The notes under the pieces: generated by a model
Databases searched by the model: none
Seen by the model: the letters and a program-made list of their open reading frames with translations, nothing else
What the model was told of the DNA's origin: nothing
NCBI GenBank assembly: GCA_964501915.1
Contig: CAZCVP010000111.1
Coordinates: 1-25,584 of the forward strand
Source: CAYFPX01 sp964501915
GTDB lineage: Bacteria; Myxococcota_A; UBA796; CAJQPC01
Length of the DNA: 25,584 nt
Reading direction: 5' to 3'
Part shown: positions 7,386 through 14,919 of the stretch, in pieces
Numbering within the stretch: the stretch's first letter is position 1
How the letters are laid out: every line of letters starts with the position of its first letter
Made by a program: the position numbers and the translations under genes

Positions 7386-9788
7386 TCAGGAGACGGGTGC
7401 TTCCCCCCCTGCAGCCTCGAAGCAGGTGCGGTCGATGATCTCCTGCTTCATCTCCGGCGAGAGGTCGTCGAAGTAGGCCGAGTACCCGGAGACCCGGACG
7501 AGCAGGCCCGGGTGCTTGCCCGGGTTGTCGCGGGCCTCCTCGAGGATCCCGGGATCGAGCACGTTGACCTGGAGCTGCATGCAGCCGGCCGCGAAGCCAC
7601 CGTCGACCAGCGCCCGCAGCCGGGTGGCGCCGTCGTCGCCGGCCACGACCCAGGGGGCGAGCTTGAGGTTGTAGTTCACGCCGTTGCGGGCCCGGTCCAG
7701 GGGCAGCCGGGTCTGGGAGCCGAGGCTGGCGGTCGGGCCGGCCCGCTCGGCGCCCAGGGCGGGGGACAGGCCCGAGGAGAAGGCCTCTCCAGCCCGGCGC
7801 CCGGAGGGCAGGGCCCCCACGACCTCCCCGAACGCGTGGTGGGCGGTCACCGAGTAGAAGCCGGCCGCATAGTCGCCGCCGCGTGTGTTGGTGTGGGCCT
7901 CCAGCACGTCGGCGAAGAGCGACATCACCCGCCCGACGAGCCGATCGGCCACCGGATCGTCGTTGCCGAAGCGTGGCGCTCGCAGCAGCCGCGCCCGCAA
8001 GGCCTCGGCCCCGACGAAGTCGCTGCGGCAGGCCTCGACCACCTCCTCCAGGGTGGCGGCCCCGTCGCGGAAGACGACCGCATCGAGCGCCGCGAGGCTG
8101 TCTCCGACCTCGACCACCCCCACGCCCTGGATGCCGCTGCCGTTGTAGCGGGCGCCTCCGGCCGACGCGTCCCGAGCGCTGTCGAGGCAGCCCTCGACCA
8201 GCATCGAGGTCAGCGGGGTCGGGTGGAGGCGGGCATTGGCCTGTTCGATGGCCTGCAGATCCGCCAGCAGGCGCTCGACGTTGAACCGGACCTGCTGCTC
8301 CAGCAGCCCGATCACCTCGTCGAGGTTCCCGCAGGAGGACACCGACGGGGTGGAGGCGCCGACCTGCTTCTTGGAGCCGAAGGGCCGCCCCTGGTTGAGG
8401 GCGAGCTCCAGGCACCGGGCGAGGTTGAACAGGGCCGCGTCGGTCGACAGGAAGGACCGCCCGGCGCTGGTGGGCTCTACGCAGCCCACGGTCGCGTAGT
8501 CCCGCGCGTCACCCACCTCCATGCCCCGGGCCTGGAGCATCGGCACGATGACCTCGTCGTTGTAGAGGGCCGGGGAGGCGGCGCCAGCGGCCAGCACCTC
8601 GGCCACGCGCTGGCGGAAGGCGGGCGGGGAGCCGGCGTGGAGGCGGGCGTGGTAGTTCGGCTGGCGCGTCCGGAGCCGATCCATCAGCTCGACGAAGAGG
8701 TGGCTCACCTCGCCGGTGCAGTCCTCGCCGTCCTCGTCGACACCGCCCACGACCACGACCTGGCCGTTGAACATGCCGCCGTGGAAGCGGGTGAGACGCC
8801 GCGAGAAGACCGGCACGATCTCGCAGAGCTTCAAGGCGAAGCAGCCCAGCAGCTCGAAGGCCCCGTCGAGGTCGAGGCGCCCCGCGGTGAGGTCGGCCTG
8901 GAGGAAGGGCTCCAGCACGCGGTCCAGCCGCCCTGGGCTCACCGAGTTGTCCAGGGACTCCAGGTTCAGGGCGATCTGCACGAAGACGATCGCCTGCAGC
9001 GCCTCGTGCAGGGTCGTGGCGGGCTGGCGAGGCACCCGTCGGCAGACCACCGCGATCTGCTCCAGCTCGGCTCGACGGATCGGCTCGCGCTCCTCTCCCG
9101 CGCGGCGCTCCGCCTCGCGGGCGTAGCCCTCGGCGAAGTCCTCGAGCCCCTGGCAGACCACGCCGACGGCCTCGCAGAAGCGGGCCTCGTCGCTGTCGGG
9201 TGACGCGTCGACCCGACGGGCCTCGGCCCGCTCCCGCAGGCCCTCGGTGCCGAGGGTCACCAGCGCACCGTAGTCGGGCACGAAGTGGGAGATGCCGCCC
9301 GTCTCGTTGATCAGCCAGCCGCTCGGGTTGAGCTGGTCGGTGACGAAGCGCAGGGCGTCCCGAGCGGGGAAGGCCTTGAGGGCGAGGAAGCGCGGCAGCC
9401 AGTAGGGAAGGACGCCCAGCAGCCGGCGGCGATCGGCGCCGGACAGGGCCAGCGGGTTCGTCTCCCGGCTCCGGAAGTGCACCAGGTCCTCGAGCATCGC
9501 CACGCCGTGCAGCTCCGGCACGATGCCGCCACCGACCCGGTGGGCCGTGATGGCGCCCACGAGCAGCTCCGAGGGGTGGATGCGCACCTGCTTGTCGCGC
9601 AGCACGTGGGCCAGGCCCCCGGCTCGCTGGAGCACCACCGGCTGGCGCCGCACCTTCCGCCGCTTCAGGTAGCGCGTGATGAGCACAGCCCGCTCCGAGC
9701 AGACGGCCGGCTTCGTGGTGAGGATCTGCTGGTGCAGCGCCCGGACCCGGGGGGTGAGCTCGAGGGAGCGGAGGGTGTCGGAGTTCAC
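7386..9788 (-). CDS. Glycyl radical enzyme (PFL/dehydratase/decarboxylase superfamily), subclass unassigned
   Basis: 800 residues from a GTG start, fixed by an ideal GGAGGTG five bases upstream and by the GTGA overlap with the activase stop; the open frame continues upstream but only as a shadow of the activase gene. The active-site loop reads ATVGCVEPTSAGRSF, with predicted thiyl Cys436 and Glu438 (CxE pair). The glycyl-radical loop reads RVSGYSAYF, with predicted radical Gly768, 32 residues from the C-terminus, as in the family. The single Cys excludes pyruvate formate-lyase itself, which has adjacent cysteines. The CVE pair is shared by glycyl radical dehydratases (glycerol, hydroxyproline), C-N and C-S lyases and arylacetate decarboxylases, so the reaction cannot be named. 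The N-terminal part includes GGGIVPELHGVAMLEDL (87-103). Oxygen-sensitive chemistry implies anaerobic expression. The acyl-CoA dehydrogenase follows after 96 bases. Confidence 0.92.
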   Translation of the reverse strand: MNSDTLRSLELTPRVRALHQQILTTKPAVCSERAVLITRYLKRRKVRRQPVVLQRAGGLAHVLRDKQVRIHPSELLVGAITAHRVGGGIVPELHGVAMLEDLVHFRSRETNPLALSGADRRRLLGVLPYWLPRFLALKAFPARDALRFVTDQLNPSGWLINETGGISHFVPDYGALVTLGTEGLRERAEARRVDASPDSDEARFCEAVGVVCQGLEDFAEGYAREAERRAGEEREPIRRAELEQIAVVCRRVPRQPATTLHEALQAIVFVQIALNLESLDNSVSPGRLDRVLEPFLQADLTAGRLDLDGAFELLGCFALKLCEIVPVFSRRLTRFHGGMFNGQVVVVGGVDEDGEDCTGEVSHLFVELMDRLRTRQPNYHARLHAGSPPAFRQRVAEVLAAGAASPALYNDEVIVPMLQARGMEVGDARDYATVGCVEPTSAGRSFLSTDAALFNLARCLELALNQGRPFGSKKQVGASTPSVSSCGNLDEVIGLLEQQVRFNVERLLADLQAIEQANARLHPTPLTSMLVEGCLDSARDASAGGARYNGSGIQGVGVVEVGDSLAALDAVVFRDGAATLEEVVEACRSDFVGAEALRARLLRAPRFGNDDPVADRLVGRVMSLFADVLEAHTNTRGGDYAAGFYSVTAHHAFGEVVGALPSGRRAGEAFSSGLSPALGAERAGPTASLGSQTRLPLDRARNGVNYNLKLAPWVVAGDDGATRLRALVDGGFAAGCMQLQVNVLDPGILEEARDNPGKHPGLLVRVSGYSAYFDDLSPEMKQEIIDRTCFEAAGGEAPVS

Positions 9789-10681
9789 GAGGTCACCTCC
9801 AGGCCCAGCTCGCCCAGGCGGGCCGCGGCGCGGGTGTGGTGGGCGGGGTCTCTCGCTTCGGGGCCCAGCTCCAGGGGAGCGAGCGGGAAGCCCAGTCCGG
9901 GGAGCTTGGACTCTCCGAGCGGGTGGTAGCGGAGGAGGTGGAGCTGCTTCACGCCGAGGTCGACCAGGAAGCCGGCGAGGGCGACGAGGTCCTCGTCCCG
10001 GTCGTTGTGGCCGGGGACCAGGGGGGTGCGGAAGGTGACCGGGGCGGCGGCGGCGACCAGGCGGCGGGCGTTGGCCAGGATGTGCTCGTTGCCGGATCCG
10101 GTGAGGGCCCGGTGCCGGGCCGGGTCGATGGCCTTGAGGTCGAAGTGGATGAACTGGAGGTCGTCCGCGAGCGCTTCGAGGTTCTGCCAGCGCGTGGCGC
10201 CGCAGGTCTGGAGGCCGACGGGAAGGTCGGCGGCCCGGCAGGCGCGGACCGCAGCCCGGGCGAAGGTGGCCTGGAGCGTGGGTTCCCCTCCGGAGAGGGT
10301 GAGGCCGCCGTCGGCGCCGTAGAAGGGGCGGTCTCGGAGGGCGAGCTCCAGGACCTCGTCGACCGTCATCGTCCGGCCCACCTGCTCCAGGGCGCCGTAG
10401 GGGCAGGCGGCCACGCACTGCCCACAGGCGTCGCAGCGTGCCCGGTCGATCCGGTCGGCGCCGGGCTGGATGGCGCCGAGGGGACAGGCCTCCGCGCAGC
10501 CGGCGTCGCCCTCGCAGCGGGCCTCGTCGAAGCGCATCTCGGGCCCCGTCGCCAGCGACTCGGGGTTCTGGCACCAGGCGCAGCGCAGGGGGCAGCCCTT
10601 GAGGAAGACGGTCGTGCGGATGCCGGGCCCGTCGTGGACCGAGAAGCGCTGGACGTCGAAGACCAGGCCAGTCGGGCTCAT
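9785..10681 (-). CDS. Glycyl radical enzyme activase (radical SAM)
   Basis: 298 residues. The radical-SAM cluster motif is GCPLRCAWC (Cys30, Cys34, Cys37, Cx3Cx2C), preceded by the GRE-activase signature SVHDGPGIRTTVFLKG; GGEP is at 131-134. Between them is a ferredoxin-like insert, as in activases of GREs other than PFL. Its second motif is complete (Cys83, 86, 89, 93); the first has Cys56, Asp59, Cys62, Cys66, so Asp replaces one cluster ligand. The enzyme abstracts hydrogen from Gly768 of the neighbouring GRE using SAM and an electron donor. GAGGAG precedes ATG 10681 by about 6 bases. Its TGA overlaps the GRE GTG (GTGA), so the two are translationally coupled. It is the first gene of the seven-gene run; I found no convincing promoter in the 100 bases upstream. 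Confidence 0.93.
   Translation of the reverse strand: MSPTGLVFDVQRFSVHDGPGIRTTVFLKGCPLRCAWCQNPESLATGPEMRFDEARCEGDAGCAEACPLGAIQPGADRIDRARCDACGQCVAACPYGALEQVGRTMTVDEVLELALRDRPFYGADGGLTLSGGEPTLQATFARAAVRACRAADLPVGLQTCGATRWQNLEALADDLQFIHFDLKAIDPARHRALTGSGNEHILANARRLVAAAAPVTFRTPLVPGHNDRDEDLVALAGFLVDLGVKQLHLLRYHPLGESKLPGLGFPLAPLELGPEARDPAHHTRAAARLGELGLEVTS
9794..9800 (-). promoter_or_regulatory. Strong ribosome binding site setting the GTG start of the GRE
   Basis: The minus strand reads GGAGGTG, ending five bases before GTG 9788. It lies inside the 3' end of the activase gene. It decides the GRE start within a frame that stays open for another 260 codons upstream. Confidence 0.8.
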
Positions 10682-10781
10682 GCCGCTCCTCGCGCCTGGG
10701 AGGGGACTAACCGGAAGGACCGCGTGGGCCGGCTGAGCGGCGCGGCGTGGAGGCCGTGACCTGCCACTGGCCGATCGAAGC

Positions 10782-11099
10782 CTACTCCTCCGTCTCTTCC
10801 TCTTCTCCCTCGTCCTCCTCGTCGACTTCGATGGTGAGGCCGCCGACGCGCACCGTGGTCTTGCCGTCCTGGTCCTCGGCGCTGACCTGGACGCTGTTGG
10901 AGCCGCTGCCCACGCGGACCGCCGCGCCATCGGCGCCGCTCGTGACGCGGATGCCGGCCTCCTCGCCGTCCTGGACCTCGACCTGGACCTCGGCGCCTTC
11001 CGTGGCGGCCTGGTCGTCGGCATCGCCGCCGATGTTGATGGTGCAGCCCGCGGCGAACAAGCCGAGCAGGGCGAGACCGAGCAAGTCGATGAGACGCAT
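10782..11099 (-). CDS. Small acidic-tailed lipoprotein
   Basis: 105 residues. A short charged N-terminus (MRLID), a hydrophobic stretch and AAGC (Cys19) form a clear lipoprotein signal. The mature part is Gly/Ser/Val/Asp-rich with alternating beta-strand-like segments (AVRVGSG, TVRVGGLTIEV) and ends in a tail of Glu/Asp. GGGAGG is about 7 bases upstream of the ATG. The family is not recognised. It lies 106 bases after the stop of another small lipoprotein and 100 bases before the activase start on the same strand, so it could be co-transcribed with either or with neither. Function unknown. Confidence 0.75.
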   Translation of the reverse strand: MRLIDLLGLALLGLFAAGCTINIGGDADDQAATEGAEVQVEVQDGEEAGIRVTSGADGAAVRVGSGSNSVQVSAEDQDGKTTVRVGGLTIEVDEEDEGEEEETEE

Positions 11100-11205
11100 G
11101 GTGGAACCTCCCGCCTGGGGACCCTACACCTTCTCCGGCGGTTCGCGCCCGGGCAGGTCGGTTTCCATGAGGTGGGTCGTGGTCCGGGCGGCCACTCGTG
11201 TGGGG

Positions 11206-11589
11206 TCAGTCCGCCTGCTCCGCCTCGGCCGGCGGCTGGATCACCAGCTCGTACCACCCGCGAGAACCCCGCACGGCGATCCTGCGGCCGTGCCACTCCA
11301 CGCTCAGGCCGGGACCGAAGGCGATCTCGTCGAGCTCGTCACCGACACGGAATTGCAGGGTGCCCCTGCTGGTGTGGTACTTGCGGCCGGTCTCGGCGTC
11401 CTTGTGCAGCGAGGTCCTGGCGTTGGTCAGGGTGACCTCCGCACCCAGGGTGGGCACCATCACAGGCTGATCGGGCACGATCTCGACCTTCACGACTGCG
11501 GTCACGGGGTGTTCCACGGGCTCGGGGGAAGGGGGTGGTTCGGCCTGGGAGCTACAGGCCAGCACCGCGGCGAGGACCATGGCGCCCAC
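11206..11589 (-). CDS. Hypothetical small lipoprotein
   Basis: 127 residues from GTG 11589, or 124 from ATG 11580. Both starts give a short hydrophobic stretch ending VLAC, a plausible lipobox, but neither has the usual positive charge before it, so the signal is weak. The mature protein begins with a Pro/Glu linker and continues into a beta-rich domain of about 90 residues (VTAVVKVEIV, EVTLTNARTSL, GWYELVIQPP). It is not recognised. The GTG lies 3 bases after the stop of the LysM/HEVQH gene, so the two are almost certainly in one transcript. It may be a periplasmic partner or immunity-like factor for that protein, which is a guess from position only. Confidence 0.7.
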   Translation of the reverse strand: MGAMVLAAVLACSSQAEPPPSPEPVEHPVTAVVKVEIVPDQPVMVPTLGAEVTLTNARTSLHKDAETGRKYHTSRGTLQFRVGDELDEIAFGPGLSVEWHGRRIAVRGSRGWYELVIQPPAEAEQAD

Positions 11590-11592
11590 GGA

Positions 11593-13086
11593 TCACATCG
11601 CCGGCAGGGTCAGCACCTGCCCGGGCAGGATCAGGTCCGGGTCGTCGCCGATCACCGCCCGGTTGGCGTCGTAGATCTCGCGCCAGCGGCTGGGGTCGCC
11701 CAGGTAGCGTCCGGCCAGGGCCGACAGGGTGTCGCCCCGCTGGACGGTGGCGGTCTCCTGCTCGTAGGGACCCATCGGGGCGACGATCAGGCCCTCGAAC
11801 TCCGTGAACTCGGCGGCCGTCAGGTCGGCCTGGGCCTGGGTCCAGACCGGCCCCGACTGGGTCCGGTCCGCAAGGTAGGTCAGGTCGAGGGCGTCCAGGT
11901 CGCCGACCGCGGTGCGGACCTGGGTCATGTCGTTGGTGGACAGGGCCTCGGAGAGTGCCTGGATGCGTACCGAGTTGACCAGGTTGCCGGCGACCGGGGT
12001 CGCGTAGCCATCGACCATCGACTTGTAGGCGGGATCGAAGACGTAGTAGTGGGGCAGGTAGCCGTAGGTCTCGGTGAAGTCACCGGCGCCGCCGTCCAGG
12101 GTCCAGTCCCAGTAGAGGTTGTCGGCCCGAGCGTCGAACAGGTGGTTGAAGATGTCCTCCTGTCGCTTGTTCGTGAACGCCGTGCTGACGGTCGAGGTGG
12201 TGTCGTCGCCGCCGCCGGTGACCTGGTCCCCACCCTGCTCGACGGCCGTGATGTTGAAGTTCGTGACCGCTAGGTCGGTCGAGCTACCGAACTGGTCAGC
12301 GGCCGAGCCTTCGGGGTTCTCCATCCAGTAGGCCCGGAACTCGGACTGGAAGTTGTTGTAGGTCCAGGAGGGAGCCCGGTCGACGGCCGCTGGGTCCGCG
12401 GCGGGGCGGGTGACCGCCCAGGGGCTCCCGGCGTTGCTCTGGTCGGCGTCGTGCTGGACTTCGTGGATCAGCGTCTCCGTGACCGTGTTCTCCCCCTGGC
12501 TGGTGGGGTCGTTGACGGTGAGGGTGGTGCCATCGCTGGACATGCCCCCCAGGATGTCACCCGGCTCGATGTCCAGGCCGGCGTCGTCGGTCGCCTGGCC
12601 GGCCGCATCGAGGGTGTCGTTGTAGGTGTGGCCAGCACCCTGGTAGTCGACCCGGTTGTCGAAGAAGGCATAGTCGCCGGCGCCGACGCTCGGTCGCAGG
12701 TGGCTGTCGTGGGTCGGGCTGAGCACGAACATCTGGGCGTTGCCCTGGTCGATCCACTCCGCCGTGTTGTGCAGCAGGTTCGCGCGGGAGTTGAAGCCCT
12801 CGCTCGGATCGACCTGGACCGACAGCCCGGAGTCGATGATCCGGTTCATCATCGCCAGGTTGCGGCGGTGTCGGGACAGGGCGCCTCGCTTGGTGGCCGG
12901 CGCGTCGGGGCGGGTGCCGTCCCGGTTGTGGTCGTGGCCCTCGTGCCCCGACTGCGCCCTGAGCTGGTCCTGGGCGAAGGCGTTGCCGCGACCGGCGCCC
13001 CCCCCACCCGCCGTGCTGGGCCCGGTGGAGGTGACCTCGGTGCCGGTGTCGGCGTGCTGGTGCTGCTGAGAACCCATCGATGGCAT
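11593..13086 (-). CDS. Putative zinc metallopeptidase with C-terminal LysM domain
   Basis: 497 residues from ATG 13086 (494 from ATG 13077, which has GGGGAT closer to the ideal distance). There is no signal peptide. The N-terminus is Gln/Gly/Ser-rich and disordered (about 1-60). The central region contains ETLIHEVQHDAD with HEVQH at 208-212, matching the HExxH zinc-protease motif; SEFRAYW (248-254) may give the third ligand, Glu249. After a beta/alpha region, a LysM domain covers about 445-495 (VQRGDTLSALAGRYLGD, then LILPGQVLTLPAM), which binds peptidoglycan or chitin-type glycans. A protease-plus-LysM layout without a signal peptide fits an effector delivered by a secretion or phage-tail-like system, or a wall-acting enzyme. 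No such system is in the window. The following small lipoprotein gene is coupled. Confidence 0.8.
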   Translation of the reverse strand: MPSMGSQQHQHADTGTEVTSTGPSTAGGGGAGRGNAFAQDQLRAQSGHEGHDHNRDGTRPDAPATKRGALSRHRRNLAMMNRIIDSGLSVQVDPSEGFNSRANLLHNTAEWIDQGNAQMFVLSPTHDSHLRPSVGAGDYAFFDNRVDYQGAGHTYNDTLDAAGQATDDAGLDIEPGDILGGMSSDGTTLTVNDPTSQGENTVTETLIHEVQHDADQSNAGSPWAVTRPAADPAAVDRAPSWTYNNFQSEFRAYWMENPEGSAADQFGSSTDLAVTNFNITAVEQGGDQVTGGGDDTTSTVSTAFTNKRQEDIFNHLFDARADNLYWDWTLDGGAGDFTETYGYLPHYYVFDPAYKSMVDGYATPVAGNLVNSVRIQALSEALSTNDMTQVRTAVGDLDALDLTYLADRTQSGPVWTQAQADLTAAEFTEFEGLIVAPMGPYEQETATVQRGDTLSALAGRYLGDPSRWREIYDANRAVIGDDPDLILPGQVLTLPAM

Positions 13087-13270
13087 CCCCGGGGATCGTG
13101 TGGAGCCCGCCCAGGATAGCCGCCAGGACGGGCTGCGGCTCGGGGATCTCTCCACGACGCCGCCTCGGGCGAGCCCGACCGGGACCAGGCACAGGCGAGA
13201 GCGGCAGCGGGGCCGGCCCTGCGCTGGGCAGACAGGCGCCTGGACCCGCTCGCCTGGCCATGATCCGCAC

Positions 13271-13480
13271 ATGCGCGTCCGGGCCGGCATCGCGGCCTCC
13301 ACCAGAGAGCTGGTGGCCTCCTGGCAGCGCTAACGGGCGCGGAGCCTCTCGGTGCTCGGCTCGAGCGCAGGGGGAGGCTTCCGGGAAGACAGCGACGTCG
13401 ACCCGGTCCCTCGTGCTGGTCCGAAGCCGGTCATCCGTCGGGCGGTGCTCGAGGAAGCCCGTGAGCTCTGCGTGGCGTGA
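13271..13480 (+). pseudogene. Decayed MntA-like nucleotidyltransferase antitoxin
   Basis: In one frame from ATG 13271 the sequence reads an N-terminal helix (STRELVASWQR), a TAA at 13331-13333, then ARSLSVLGSSAGGGFRE and DSDVD. This contains an exact GSx10DxD nucleotidyltransferase motif, as in MntA antitoxins. It then jumps to VIRRAVLEEARELCVA and TGA 13478-13480, matching the usual MntA C-terminus (RERVLxEAxxLYAA-like), so roughly the middle 30-40 residues are missing. An in-frame stop plus an internal deletion make it a pseudogene. In intact modules MntA nucleotidylates and silences the HepT toxin encoded just downstream. The residue comparisons are from memory of the family. Confidence 0.72.
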
Positions 13481-13664
13481 GCGTCTTCACCTGTCGGACC
13501 CCGTAGAGGCCGCCGGCGCCATCGCGGCGTTCACCGCTGGCCTGGACCAGGAGCGGTTCGTCGGCGACGACCTCGTCCGCGACAGTCCGGCGATTCGAGG
13601 GCTCGTCGCGCGGCTTCTCGCGAAGCTGCCGGACGGGTCCGATCCCCACTCACCCGAGAGGTAG
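13479..13664 (+). pseudogene. Decayed HepT-like (HEPN) toxin
   Basis: Starting where the MntA remnant ends, this frame reads RLHLSDPVEAAGAIAAFTAG and continues LDQERFVGDDLVRDS, the typical N-terminal half of HepT/DUF86 proteins. After that the match is lost. A shifted frame holds SREAAGRV, resembling the usual IGEAAxRV. There is no in-frame start codon: GTG 13477 overlaps the MntA stop as GTGA, as expected for an intact pair, but its frame hits TAG after nine codons. The catalytic HEPN RxxxxxH region is absent. It is a frameshifted, truncated partner of the preceding remnant. Bases 13087-13270, upstream of the pair, hold nothing I can support. Confidence 0.62.
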
Positions 13665-14078
13665 CTCCGGGCTCAAGGCGGCGTCCGACTGGTCTTCGTG
13701 CACGGCGGCGGCGATGACCCGCTCCGTGACCTCGTCCAGGTAGGCCACGAGGGTGTCGCTCAGCCGCTCGAACTCCGGCCAGAGCACGTCGTCGACGAAC
13801 TGTGGCGTGACCCGCAGCATGACGGTCGTGCGGCGCTGGCGCTTGTAGCGGAAGGGCTCCAGGCCGTGCTTCCGGGCCAGGGCTATGAACAGGCGCCGCT
13901 GGAAGCCATCGGCCATGGTGAAGCGGTACTCGGTCCGCTGGACTCGGCGCTGCTGGTCCAGCCGGGTGCTCACCCGCTCGTGGGCCCTCAACGCCGCAGC
14001 CCGCTCCCCCACGGTGGTCGCCCCCGCGTAGAGGGCGGCGATGCGCCGCAGCTTCTCGATCAGATCCTGCTCGGTCAC
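13650..14078 (-). CDS. Hypothetical protein, DUF2786-like N-terminus
   Basis: 142 residues from GTG 14078, with GGAGGG about 7 bases upstream. The N-terminus (MTEQDLIEKLRRIAALYAGA, then T and a stretch of Ala/Glu) resembles the helical start of DUF2786 proteins; the rest is helical and basic (RVQRTEYRF, KRQRRTTVMLRV) with an acidic C-terminal end. No catalytic motif is evident. It follows the next gene by 16 bases and is probably in the same operon. Its 3' end overlaps the HepT-like remnant by 15 bases on the opposite strand, suggesting the remnant inserted or decayed against it. Function unknown; nucleic-acid binding is possible given the charge. Confidence 0.75.
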   Translation of the reverse strand: MTEQDLIEKLRRIAALYAGATTVGERAAALRAHERVSTRLDQQRRVQRTEYRFTMADGFQRRLFIALARKHGLEPFRYKRQRRTTVMLRVTPQFVDDVLWPEFERLSDTLVAYLDEVTERVIAAAVHEDQSDAALSPELPLG

Positions 14079-14094
14079 CTCAGCCCTCCCTCGC

Positions 14095-14709
14095 TCAGCG
14101 CTTCTTCCGGTTCTTCCGCCGTGCGGCCTTCTGGCGCCGCTTCCTGGCCTTGGCCTGCGCGTCCACCTTGCGGCGAGTCTCGGTGCGATCCGCCGCCAGG
14201 GCAGCGTTGTGCGCCTGCATCCAGGCCTGCAGGCCCCGCTCGCTCGTCATGTCGAAACCGGCCTCCTGCCCGTCCACGTGGAAGGTCTTGGCCATGCCGA
14301 ACCTGCGACGGTCGCCCAGGTAGGACACCAGGCGAGCCTCGCCCTCTGCGTCGAGCAGAGCCATGCAGGCCGCCGCATCCGGCTTCGCGTAGACGCGGTC
14401 CATGAACTGCAGCAAGGCCCGGACCTCGGCGATGATCACCGACCCATCCGAGGCCGGACAGGACACCTTGCGCGGGAAGAGCTCGAACAGGATCTCGTCG
14501 AGCTCGGCAGGTCCAAGGTCCCATGCGGAGCGGCCGAGGTAGCCGCGGCCGTAGTCGAGCACGATCGGGATCCAGCCGGCGTCCTCCAGCCCCTCGAATT
14601 CCGGGGAGCGTTCGAATTCGCGGAGCAACGCGTCGACATAGGCGTCGAAGACCTGGTCGTCGCACTCACCGTCAGGACTGAAGAGGGAGGATCGGATGTC
14701 GAAGGACAT
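14095..14709 (-). CDS. Hypothetical protein with basic C-terminal tail
   Basis: 204 residues. The main body is an acidic, mostly helical domain (residues about 1-165) with WIPIVLDYGRGYLG and ELDEILFELFPRKVSC in the middle. The last 30 residues are almost only Lys, Arg and Ala (KARKRRQKAARRKNRKKR), suggesting nucleic-acid or ribosome binding. The layout vaguely recalls SEC-C-associated or plasmid-type helical domains, but I do not recognise it. The gene lies 210 bases downstream of tRNA-Pro on the same strand and directly upstream (16 bases) of the DUF2786-like gene. I saw no strong promoter in the 210-base gap. Confidence 0.75.
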   Translation of the reverse strand: MSFDIRSSLFSPDGECDDQVFDAYVDALLREFERSPEFEGLEDAGWIPIVLDYGRGYLGRSAWDLGPAELDEILFELFPRKVSCPASDGSVIIAEVRALLQFMDRVYAKPDAAACMALLDAEGEARLVSYLGDRRRFGMAKTFHVDGQEAGFDMTSERGLQAWMQAHNAALAADRTETRRKVDAQAKARKRRQKAARRKNRKKR

Positions 14710-14919
14710 GGAGAGCCTCTATCCGTCGGGCCTCTCCGACGGAGTCACCGCGGCCTGGAAGACGGACCTCCTGCTCGACAGATCCGACGAGCTGAGGGCT
14801 CGGACCACTCGGCCACGCCGCATCCGTTGCGTCCGGGCGCTTGCCTGGCGGGCATCCGCACACGGTGCAGCCCGACTGAGATCGAGCCGGAACCGGTTGG
14901 AATCCCTTGGGGAGCTGGA

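Noticed and set aside
7386..10574. A single 1062-codon open frame covering the GRE and most of the activase region
   Set aside because: Only the part from GTG 9788 matches a protein family. The upstream part is Arg/Pro-rich low-quality sequence lying out of frame over the real activase gene.
13087..13302. N-terminal extension of the LysM/HEVQH protein to codon 13302
   Set aside because: The extra 72 codons are Arg/Pro/Ser-rich without a start signal, while ATG 13086/13077 begins the sensible protein sequence.
13100..13333. Intact 77-codon plus-strand gene ending at TAA 13333
   Set aside because: Only its last 20 codons look protein-like, and they continue in the same frame past the stop as the MntA remnant, so it is part of the pseudogene.
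14801..14820. A minus-strand stretch CGGCGTGGCCGAGTGGTCCG resembling the 5' part of a Ser/Leu-type tRNA
   Set aside because: No matching D-stem pairing, variable arm or T-arm (GGTTCGAA) follows in the next 100 bases, so at most it is a chance match or a very decayed fragment.
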